The notes under the pieces were generated by a model that saw nothing but the letters and a program-made list of their open reading frames with translations, searched no databases and was not told the origin of the DNA. From the NCBI GenBank assembly GCA_965263215.1, contig CBDHGW010000003.1, forward strand, positions 1 to 42,575: a stretch of 42,575 nt of DNA, given 5' to 3'. The DNA comes from UBA1672 sp965263215 (GTDB taxonomy: Bacteria > Pseudomonadota > Alphaproteobacteria > Micavibrionales > Micavibrionaceae). Position numbers and translations under genes: made by a program. Below, piece by piece: positions 36,885-42,575 of this stretch; positions within the stretch are counted from its first letter, which is position 1, and each line of letters begins with the position of its first letter.

Positions 36885-37099
36885 TACAGTGCCGCCCTTA
36901 CAGCCGCATCTTTTGCTTCAAGCAGTTTTCTCAAAGCAACGGTACGTTCCTGATTACGCGGCACTGTATCGATAACGAAACGAGCCAATTGGGCGAATTG
37001 CATGGAGACTGTTTGCAGATCGCCTGTCAAATGGATGTATCCGAAATACTCTAAGATCGGATTAATTCGTATCTCTTCATCTGTAAATTTACCTATCAT
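36884..37099 (-). CDS. Acb2/Tad1-like small helical protein, candidate cyclic-nucleotide sponge
   Basis: The 71-residue product is two helices with the segment LEYFGYIHL, then FAQLARFVIDTVPRNQERTV and ALRKLLEAKDAAVRAAL. Known Acb2 proteins share the plan 'F-YH ... lA--I---P-sRE-slAl-kLEeA-mwAnAAIAR'. They form hexamers that bind and hide the cyclic nucleotides made by CBASS. The P--E-T-AL-KL-EA--AAVRA pattern fits a distant branch common in siphophages. Assignment is from pattern memory and is moderate; sponge activity is inference. Overlaps both neighbours by 1-4 bases. Confidence 0.5.
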   Translation of the reverse strand: MIGKFTDEEIRINPILEYFGYIHLTGDLQTVSMQFAQLARFVIDTVPRNQERTVALRKLLEAKDAAVRAAL

Positions 37100-37245
37100 C
37101 CTCTTATCTTTCTCATTCTAGGCAGTTTTGGCTTTTTGTTAAACAAAACTACCGACAGGGTTAGTACTGCTACTGACAGTACGGCGATGATGATCATGAT
37201 GCCCGATAAGAACATCATGATCATCTCTTCACTGTAACAATGCAT
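37096..37245 (-). CDS. Small membrane protein (49 aa)
   Basis: The ATG (37245-37243) overlaps the TAA of the SSB gene (TAATG) and its TGA overlaps the next ATG. One hydrophobic segment (about residues 8-34, MIMMFLSGIMIIIAVLSVA) is followed by a basic tail (NKKPKLPRMRKIRG), so it is an inner-membrane protein with a positive cytoplasmic end. Perfect tiling between two genes supports it. Function unknown. Confidence 0.6.
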   Translation of the reverse strand: MHCYSEEMIMMFLSGIMIIIAVLSVAVLTLSVVLFNKKPKLPRMRKIRG

Positions 37246-38087
37246 TATTGTGGTGGTGGTGGGGGCGGATTCAAGATCTGTGTATGTGGGGCTGGTTGTT
37301 GAGGTGGATCAGAAGGGTATGCATTGCCTTGCTGCGGGACAGTAGGTAGTTGAGGTGTTCCCGGAGGTTGAGGTGGATCGGCAGGTGCCATCTGAGGCGG
37401 GACCGGGACAGATTGTCCAGCTCCCGGAGGTTGAGGGACAGGTGCTCCCGGAGGTTGCATTCCCATCTGAGTACCCAAAGGGCGCGCACCTGATGGGAGA
37501 TTGGTCGGTACAACAACTCCATTAAATGCCGTTTCGGCATCAATACCGCCTTGAATGACTTCACCTTCTGCAACAAGCATTACATGTGACGCGTTCATGT
37601 AAACCCCTGCATGAGGGAGAGCCTGACCGTTGTCCTTCATGCTACCGCTCATCATGACGTAATATCCGGTCTTTACAGTTTCAGGATCGATCTGTTGAAA
37701 CCCCGGATTACAACACGGTACGTCAAATGACGATGAGAACCATACTACCCAGTGACCTTTGGTGTTCTCGTTAATCTGACCTTTACTGTTTGGTTTATCA
37801 CCGTCATTGATTTTTAACGACAGACCTTGAAAACCTTTACCCCATGCAGTCTGCAAAGCGGCGAGCTTGCTTTGATCGTTTGCCCAATTTGCAGATACAA
37901 ACTGCCACAATTGACTTAGAAACTGATCGAAGTGTTGATCGCCTTTAGGCCATGCCACACCGAATTCGTATTTTTGATCATCTTCAGGAATTGGATGACC
38001 AGACATGTTTTTTGTACGTTTCTGACTGACAGATCCGGAAATGATTCGACCTACAGATCCGATGTTAAATTGAAAATTTTGACTCAT
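37245..38087 (-). CDS. Single-stranded DNA-binding protein (DUF2815-like)
   Basis: 280 residues. The N-terminal 190 have the DUF2815/T7 gp2.5-like pattern: GRIISGSVSQKRTKN, KYEFGVAWPKGDQHFDQFL and VMMSGSMKDNG with GVYMNASHVMLVAEGE. Such proteins coat ssDNA during replication. The C-terminal ~80 residues are Pro/Gln/Gly-rich with repeated PPGAP and PPQ units, an extended tail rather than the short acidic tip usual for SSBs. Overlaps the GapR-like gene (ATGA). Confidence 0.75.
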   Translation of the reverse strand: MSQNFQFNIGSVGRIISGSVSQKRTKNMSGHPIPEDDQKYEFGVAWPKGDQHFDQFLSQLWQFVSANWANDQSKLAALQTAWGKGFQGLSLKINDGDKPNSKGQINENTKGHWVVWFSSSFDVPCCNPGFQQIDPETVKTGYYVMMSGSMKDNGQALPHAGVYMNASHVMLVAEGEVIQGGIDAETAFNGVVVPTNLPSGARPLGTQMGMQPPGAPVPQPPGAGQSVPVPPQMAPADPPQPPGTPQLPTVPQQGNAYPSDPPQQPAPHTQILNPPPPPPQ

Positions 38088-38323
38088 TCTTTTCTTTCCA
38101 ATGCTTGTTGATAAGCGTCTACTAACATGTCAAACTCTTCGACGTCTTCAGGGTCTTGTTGTCGAAGTTTTATGACCTGTTTGATAACCTTTGTGTCGAA
38201 ACCGTATGATTTCGCCCTTGCCATGATTTCCTTATCGTGAAGGGACAATTGGTTTCTCTGTTCAATATTTTTTTCTAACTCATCAATAATTCCTTTCAGA
38301 GTTTCGTTCGCTCCGGGCATCAT
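38084..38323 (-). CDS. GapR-like DNA-binding protein (DUF2312)
   Basis: 79 residues: a coiled N-terminal helix (LKGIIDELEKNIEQRNQLS) and the conserved block IMARAKSYGFDTKVIKQVIK followed by LRQQDPEDVEEFDMLVDAYQ, as in DUF2312. The Caulobacter GapR protein binds overtwisted, AT-rich DNA and stimulates gyrase. A phage copy may relieve supercoiling ahead of phage forks or compete with the host protein. It lies beside the SSB and nuclease genes. The family is strongly alphaproteobacterial, which supports the host guess. Confidence 0.85.
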   Translation of the reverse strand: MMPGANETLKGIIDELEKNIEQRNQLSLHDKEIMARAKSYGFDTKVIKQVIKLRQQDPEDVEEFDMLVDAYQQALERKE

Positions 38324-38553
38324 GTTTCACATTCTCCTGTCATTAATGCATCGAAACCTTTTACTGTAATCGATCTGGCATAAACATATTTTATGCTCCC
38401 TTTCTCAGTGAGGTGGTAACTTTTTATTACCGCCGATGTCAGCAATCCATGATTGCATAGGTTTTGCTGAATACCAGATCTTCGAGCGTAAAGTTTAAGC
38501 CTCAACGCCTTATCCAAAACGAACCATTCTTTACGTGTCAGTTTTGAACGCAT
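38320..38553 (-). CDS. Hypothetical winged-helix-like protein (77 aa)
   Basis: A basic product (KLTRKEWFVLDKALRLKLYA) with a region HGLLTSAVIKSYHLTEKGSI that could be the end of a winged helix. No family recognised. ATG 38553 is chosen because AGAGG would be too close to the alternative ATG at 38565. It overlaps the nuclease gene and the GapR-like gene. Confidence 0.5.
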   Translation of the reverse strand: MRSKLTRKEWFVLDKALRLKLYARRSGIQQNLCNHGLLTSAVIKSYHLTEKGSIKYVYARSITVKGFDALMTGECET

Positions 38554-39604
38554 TTCTAAAATCATCCTCTGTTATTTGCTTCAAAGACGTTTTAGTTTTA
38601 CTAGGTTCACTGAATAACCGTAAGATTTCAGGGTTCATACCGGCTTTTTCGGCGTCGGAAGGCGTCATATTGATGGTTTTAGTTATATCAAAGCCGGTTA
38701 GCAGCTTCACATGGTCAGGATCTCTATTCCAGACACGACGTCCATAACCACTCTTGAATGTCCATCCCGGAATATACTCGCCAGATCTCTTTCTCTGAGT
38801 AAGTTCGGTCGATAGAGCTTTACAGTGTGCAGAAATCATCTCATTAAGTGCGACCGCGTATGCAAGTTCTCTTGCAAGTTCTCCGGCATTGGGTTGGCGC
38901 GTCAATCGACCTCCCATGAACGCATACTGATCTCCAAACTCATATATCTCTTGCGAGACCGCCGAGCATCGTCCAACTGCTGGACAAAACTTGCAATGAC
39001 GTCCCGTATGAGCTTGCGGATTGTTCCCCAAACATCTTTGAATCGCTTGCTCAAATTGCCCTGAGAAATGTTTCAGATCCTCTTTCGCAGGATGCCATTT
39101 TCGCACATGACCGCTGGGATGAAACGCGCGGGGTTGGAAGATACATGTCGATATTGCATGATTGGGATACATCTTCTGTAACGCACAAGCATAAATAGTA
39201 AGCTGGTTACAAAACGGCTCTACGATCTTATAACCGTATTTCAGGTCAATAATGAAAATGTGACTATTTGTAGAGATGAAGTGATCAGGTTTCCCACCAA
39301 CATTTTCATCGAACTTAATATATGTTTCTGTCGAATGATCGCCTTCAAAACCGTTGATGAAATCAACATATTCTTGAATGTAGTTGACCATCTCAATGTC
39401 AACAATCCATCCATCAGGAGATGTTTTACCCAACAGGTCCGAACATTTTTTGACTTGTTTTGTGAGCACCATTTCAGCAAGCCAAGATGCGCACGTTCCT
39501 TCAAGTGCCGAATCTGACTGCTCTTGTCTGGGTAAGTCTTTTGAAAGACTTGGTTGTGCCGGACATTTTACCCAGATGTCAGACATTGATGGATATAATT
39601 TCAT
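38531..39604 (-). CDS. RecB/Cas4-like nuclease (DUF2800)
   Basis: 357 residues. The PD-(D/E)xK core is GGKPDHFI followed by IIDLKYGYK. The PFCNQLTIYACAL motif after it is the usual Q-containing helix. Four cysteines (C14 in WVKCPAQPSL and three in HCKFCPAVGRC) match the iron-sulfur site of Cas4/AddB-type nucleases. The EGTCASWLAE segment corresponds to the N-terminal helix with the conserved Glu. Phage members probably resect DNA ends for recombination or replication. Located in the early operon with SSB and GapR-like genes. Confidence 0.85.
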   Translation of the reverse strand: MKLYPSMSDIWVKCPAQPSLSKDLPRQEQSDSALEGTCASWLAEMVLTKQVKKCSDLLGKTSPDGWIVDIEMVNYIQEYVDFINGFEGDHSTETYIKFDENVGGKPDHFISTNSHIFIIDLKYGYKIVEPFCNQLTIYACALQKMYPNHAISTCIFQPRAFHPSGHVRKWHPAKEDLKHFSGQFEQAIQRCLGNNPQAHTGRHCKFCPAVGRCSAVSQEIYEFGDQYAFMGGRLTRQPNAGELARELAYAVALNEMISAHCKALSTELTQRKRSGEYIPGWTFKSGYGRRVWNRDPDHVKLLTGFDITKTINMTPSDAEKAGMNPEILRLFSEPSKTKTSLKQITEDDFRNAFKTDT

Positions 39605-39620
39605 AATTTACCCTTTCGTA

Positions 39621-39649
39621 TGTCGAGCGTGACAATAACACGCTCGACA
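39621..39649 (-). promoter_or_regulatory. Hairpin between two leftward genes
   Basis: TGTCGAGCGTG (39621-39631) and CACGCTCGACA (39639-39649) form a perfect 11-bp stem. On the minus strand it lies after the 39666-40241 gene and just before GAAAGGG, the nuclease ribosome binding site. No T run follows, so it is more likely an mRNA processing, stability or translation-control element than a terminator. Confidence 0.55.
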
Positions 39650-39665
39650 CGTATCGTTTACGAAA

Positions 39666-40241
39666 TTAACTATACGCTTGTAGTCTTTCCATCATTTCGT
39701 TGCGCATGTTCTGATCTACATTGAATTTGTCAAATGCTTCAGCCGGGGTTTGTGCACCGGTAACCTCTAGGTAAAGTGAAGTGATGTCAGGTCCGTTAAT
39801 TCTACCCTCATCAATCAATGTCTGACACTTTGTAGTTAACTCGGTGATATTATAATCGCGAACTGGTTCCGGTTCCGGAACTGTTGGGACTACCGGTGCT
39901 CCGGGAACTACCGGTGCGGTTGGTGGTGGGGTAGTTACGACCGGCGATTTAATGTTACCACCTTGTGCTTTAAAGGCGGCACGTGCCTCCTGCTCTTCTT
40001 GTTTTTTACCGCGCATTGCGCGCCACGTTCCGTCGCTGTTTGTTTTGTCACGACCGGAATGGAGATTAGGGTCAAACGGCATGCCTTCCGCATCGACCGG
40101 CACATCACCTGTTTTCACAACGACTTCACTCGGAGGATCTGATTTTACAGGTTCACTAGAATCATTGCGCGACAAAAGATCTAATTGAGCACGTGCTTCT
40201 TCGGCAGTCTGGCATTCAATCGTGATTGTATAATTTGGCAT
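39666..40241 (-). CDS. Hypothetical protein with proline-rich linker, first gene of the leftward operon
   Basis: About 191 residues from the ATG at 40241 (or 40244); AAAAGGAA lies just upstream. N-terminal short beta domain (NYTITIECQTAEEARAQLDL), a middle block with MPFDPNLHSGRDK and GTWRAMRGKKQEEQEARAAF, a Pro/Val-rich linker and a small helical C-terminal domain (FDKFNVDQNMRNEMMERL). The middle block recurs in phages next to recombination genes, but its role is unknown. An upstream extension to 40340 lacks a start signal and would overlap the divergent gene. Confidence 0.6.
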   Translation of the reverse strand: MPNYTITIECQTAEEARAQLDLLSRNDSSEPVKSDPPSEVVVKTGDVPVDAEGMPFDPNLHSGRDKTNSDGTWRAMRGKKQEEQEARAAFKAQGGNIKSPVVTTPPPTAPVVPGAPVVPTVPEPEPVRDYNITELTTKCQTLIDEGRINGPDITSLYLEVTGAQTPAEAFDKFNVDQNMRNEMMERLQAYS

Positions 40242-40244
40242 CAT

Positions 40245-40319
40245 GTTTCCTTTTGATAAGCGTTGACAAGATGTGACAATAAGAGATAAAAGTTTGTCAG
40301 TCAACAAGGATTTTATAAA
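40245..40319. promoter_or_regulatory. Divergent early promoter region
   Basis: Minus strand: TTGACT (40304-40299), 17-base spacer, TATTGT (40281-40276). Plus strand: TTGACA (40263-40268) with GATAAA (40285-40290) at 16 bases. The two -35 elements form a GTTGAC/GTCAAC dyad (40262-40267 and 40300-40305), so one protein could control both. The start codons at 40241/40244 and 40320 flank the region. Confidence 0.65.
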
Positions 40320-41981
40320 ATGCAACCACGATGGTATCAAGCTGATCTTGTAAATAAAACTAGAGAGGCATGGTCACAAGGTTATAAAAACGCGATAGTT
40401 GTTTCGCCTCCACGATCAGGTAAGACACCGATGAAAATGTGGTTGGCCGGACCATTTCTTGAACAAAGACAAGGCGTTGTAATTAACGCACATCGTGAAG
40501 AACTTGTCCGCCAAATTTGCCGGACCGCTGCTATTTTCGGATACGAACACAATGTAATCGCACCGAGTGACGTAATTTCGGAAATTGTATCTCGTCAAAT
40601 TGCAGAATTCGGACGATCTTTTTACAACCAACATGCGACTTTATGGATCGGCAGTGTTCAGACAATGAATGCCCGATCTGATAAATTTACCAAATTTGCC
40701 CCTCGTGTTGGTTTATGGATGACGGACGAGGCCCACCATGTGCTCCCAAGCAATCAGTGGGGTAAAGTTATATCAATGTTTCCGAACGCCTATGGGGCTG
40801 GTTTTACAGCCACACCGGGACGCACAGATAATAAGAGCCTTGCAAGATCCCAAGGCGGAATCTTTGATATCATGATTAAAGGTTGTACAGCACGTCAACT
40901 TATCAATGAGGGGTTCATCTGTGATTATAGAATCATTGCGCCGAAATCTTCTATCGACCGTTCACAGATCCGCGTCGGGTCAACTGGTGATTACACAAAA
41001 GCCGGTCTTAGATCCGCACATCGAGACTCACATATTACAGGTGATTGTGTCGAATCCTACATTAAATACGCGATGGGGACGCAGACCGTATGCTTCGCTT
41101 GTGATATTCAACATGCAAATGACATCGCCGACAAATTTAGAGAACACTCTATCAGAGTGGAAACGGTTAGCGGAAAAACTGAAAAAAGCATCCGAAAGGA
41201 ATTGATGGCTAAATTTGAACGTGGAGTTTTCCAAGTTCTTGTCAACGTGGATCTTTTTGGGGAAGGTCTGGACGTCAAAGGTATTGAGACGGTAATTTTT
41301 GGACGTCCGACACAATCTTATACGCTATACGCTCAGCAATTTTTCAGACCGTTGACACTACCGGCGTCTGGTAAAAAAACCGGATTGATTATCGATCATG
41401 TCGGCAACGTTGGTTATTTTGGAAAAACTCATGGTGCTCCGGACACTTATAACGAGTGGGAACTTGAGGGCGATTGTGCACCGGCAAGGCGTCGAAATAA
41501 TGTCGCAGCCGATCCGATTAAGACGTGTACGAATTGCAATAACACATATGACTATTTTCTAAAAGTCTGCCCTTATTGTGGCTATACGGAGGTGCCCGAA
41601 GGTCGAGAAATCAAGCATGTCGAGGGTGATCTTGAGGAAGTAGACCCCGAGACGTTACGTTTGTTGCGCGGAGAAGCTGATAAGATCATCGGTGATCCAC
41701 TCGTTCCGCGCGATGTTCCGGGACATGTTGCAGCCGGGATACAAAACAGATGGGACGAGAGACGGACGAATCAAATCGCGTTGAGAAATTCGATTGCCAC
41801 ATGGGCAGGGTATTTTCATGAGCGTGGGAAACCTGATCACTGGATCTATCGTAAATTTTACGTCGTTTTCGGTCTTGACATCATGACTGCTCAAACCAAG
41901 GGGTCGGCAGATTCGATGAAATTAAAAGAGCGTATTGACAACAGCCTGCATGATCTGTTAGCAAAAGATAACAACGGTTAA
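40320..41981 (+). CDS. Superfamily 2 DNA helicase (DEAH type)
   Basis: 553 residues. Motif I SPPRSGKT (29-36), motif II MTDEAHH (DEAH 136-139), motif III GFTATPGR (161-168), and the C-terminal helicase half with VLVNVDLFGEGLDVKGIETV and the degenerate motif VI YAQQFFRPLT. A zinc ribbon (CTNC and CPYC, about residues 402-422) follows, then a C-terminal helical domain. Similar proteins are phage replication or recombination helicases (UvsW/RecG-like, or restart helicases). AAGGA precedes the ATG; driven by the divergent promoter. Confidence 0.85.
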   Translation: MQPRWYQADLVNKTREAWSQGYKNAIVVSPPRSGKTPMKMWLAGPFLEQRQGVVINAHREELVRQICRTAAIFGYEHNVIAPSDVISEIVSRQIAEFGRSFYNQHATLWIGSVQTMNARSDKFTKFAPRVGLWMTDEAHHVLPSNQWGKVISMFPNAYGAGFTATPGRTDNKSLARSQGGIFDIMIKGCTARQLINEGFICDYRIIAPKSSIDRSQIRVGSTGDYTKAGLRSAHRDSHITGDCVESYIKYAMGTQTVCFACDIQHANDIADKFREHSIRVETVSGKTEKSIRKELMAKFERGVFQVLVNVDLFGEGLDVKGIETVIFGRPTQSYTLYAQQFFRPLTLPASGKKTGLIIDHVGNVGYFGKTHGAPDTYNEWELEGDCAPARRRNNVAADPIKTCTNCNNTYDYFLKVCPYCGYTEVPEGREIKHVEGDLEEVDPETLRLLRGEADKIIGDPLVPRDVPGHVAAGIQNRWDERRTNQIALRNSIATWAGYFHERGKPDHWIYRKFYVVFGLDIMTAQTKGSADSMKLKERIDNSLHDLLAKDNNG

Positions 41982-42000
41982 TTAGAGACAGGTGATTGAT

Positions 42001-42222
42001 ATGGATTTTGTGGATGAAAAAAGCGAGCTTAGCTCTGATGATGTTAAAAGACTCAATCAGTTGATGCGTGCAAAAAAATCAATGATTAGTGTTTTAGAAT
42101 CTGCACTGAGGCATGCTAAATGCGTTGCTATTGACGAACTTCAAGTAGATTTGCAAAAAACCAGCAAATACATGGAAGAGATGATTACCGGTTACGAACC
42201 GTTGGTACGAAAGGGTGACTGA
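42001..42222 (+). CDS. Hypothetical helical protein (73 aa)
   Basis: An alpha-helical, charged protein (LSSDDVKRLNQLMRAKKSMI; LQVDLQKTSKYMEEMITGYE). ATG 42001 with AGGTGA upstream is preferred over GTG 41992. No family recognised. It follows the helicase by about 20 bases in the same operon and is followed by another small gene. Confidence 0.55.
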   Translation: MDFVDEKSELSSDDVKRLNQLMRAKKSMISVLESALRHAKCVAIDELQVDLQKTSKYMEEMITGYEPLVRKGD

Positions 42223-42223
42223 T

Positions 42224-42523
42224 ATGTTCGGTCGGAAAAAAATCAAACGAGATGTTGACGGATATTTCAGCCTGTCCGGATCGAGTTGGTTAGTCTTACC
42301 TCGCGTTCTTATGAACGAGATGTCCGAACATTGGCAAAACAGGTTTGTGGAATGTCTTGACGAGTTTGATCAGGAATTTCCTAATTGGTCTGATCGCATT
42401 GATGGGGATTTATTTGTCACTGCGAAAATCAAAGGTCGATTTGTTCAACTTCCTGATTGGGCCGATAATTATAGAAATCCGAATAAGCTTCAAATAATGA
42501 TGTGTAGAAGGGATAAGAAATGA
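42224..42523 (+). CDS. Hypothetical protein (99 aa)
   Basis: A compact mixed domain with GYFSLSGSSWLVLPRVLMNE, HWQNRFVECLDEFDQEFP and a basic end (MMCRRDKK). A GTG at 42215 is an in-frame alternative; AAAGGGTGA precedes ATG 42224. No known family recognised. Overlaps the last partial frame (ATGA). Confidence 0.6.
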   Translation: MFGRKKIKRDVDGYFSLSGSSWLVLPRVLMNEMSEHWQNRFVECLDEFDQEFPNWSDRIDGDLFVTAKIKGRFVQLPDWADNYRNPNKLQIMMCRRDKK

Positions 42524-42575
42524 TTTTTATCGGTTTCGACAAATTCGATAAGACCGCATGCGTTGCGATTCTAAA
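42520..42575 (+). CDS. Partial gene running off the right end
   Basis: ATG 42520 overlaps the preceding stop; 18 codons are visible (MIFIGFDKFDKTACVAIL) without a stop. If the window ends join, the frame would close after about 25 codons; otherwise it continues outside. Nothing can be said about function. Confidence 0.4.
   Translation, partial: MIFIGFDKFDKTACVAIL

Noticed and set aside
1..42575. Prophage signature (integrase, attachment sites, CI-type repressor)
   Set aside because: No tyrosine or serine recombinase and no canonical repressor is visible; the TetR-like HTH alone does not establish lysogeny.

Overview
The window looks like most or all of the genome of a virulent tailed phage (siphovirus morphology) infecting an alphaproteobacterium, probably a marine Rhodobacterales- or Rhizobiales-type host. 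This rests on: a lambda-type head module (GpA-family large terminase, lambda-B-type portal, protease-capsid fusion, FII-like and U-like connectors); a tail tip of the gene-transfer-agent (GTA) type (DUF2460, DUF2163, NlpC/P60 peptidase, very long TIM-barrel 'megatron' protein); a DUF2793 tail fibre; and a GapR/DUF2312 protein, a family typical of Alphaproteobacteria. I see no integrase, excisionase, lysogeny repressor, tRNA or CRISPR array.

Layout. (1) 40320-42575 and 1-5508, plus strand: SF2 helicase, VRR-NUC nuclease, a TetR-type HTH peptide, beta-class DNA methyltransferase and a PrimPol-helicase, interleaved with many tiny membrane or zinc-finger-like proteins. The two blocks read as one operon broken by the window ends, which suggests a circularly closed or permuted genome. 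(2) 40241-34279, minus strand: divergent early operon with a RecB/Cas4-like nuclease (DUF2800), GapR-like protein, DUF2815-type ssDNA-binding protein, a small membrane protein, an Acb2-like candidate anti-CBASS sponge and a family-B-like DNA polymerase. A bidirectional promoter at 40263-40304 appears to drive (2) and the start of (1). (3) 5981-9632, plus: LamG-like protein, a large membrane protein with a peptidoglycan-binding-like segment, a lipoprotein, then a strong terminator. (4) 9633-9927: repeat-rich non-coding segment. (5) 9928-13986: accessory region with a chain of very small genes separated by near-identical intrinsic terminators, most followed by a leader in which the start codon lies in or next to a hairpin and the ribosome binding site sits in the loop. 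(6) 13987-14583: AT-rich non-coding region with nested inverted repeats and iteron-like repeats. (7) 14584-34293: packaging, lysis (placed between the two terminase subunits), head, tail and fibre genes, including a -1 frameshifted tail chaperone.

How it works together: PrimPol-helicase, polymerase, SSB, helicase and nucleases form a largely self-sufficient replisome. The methyltransferase and the Acb2-like protein are candidate counter-defence factors. The rightward late block builds a lambda-like head on a GTA-like tail and encodes its own lysis genes. The most unusual element is the 10.8-14.0 kb cassette array: terminators with compensatory changes, leader hairpins that covary while keeping the start codon clamped, and a paralogous pair of 53- and 57-residue proteins near its two ends.
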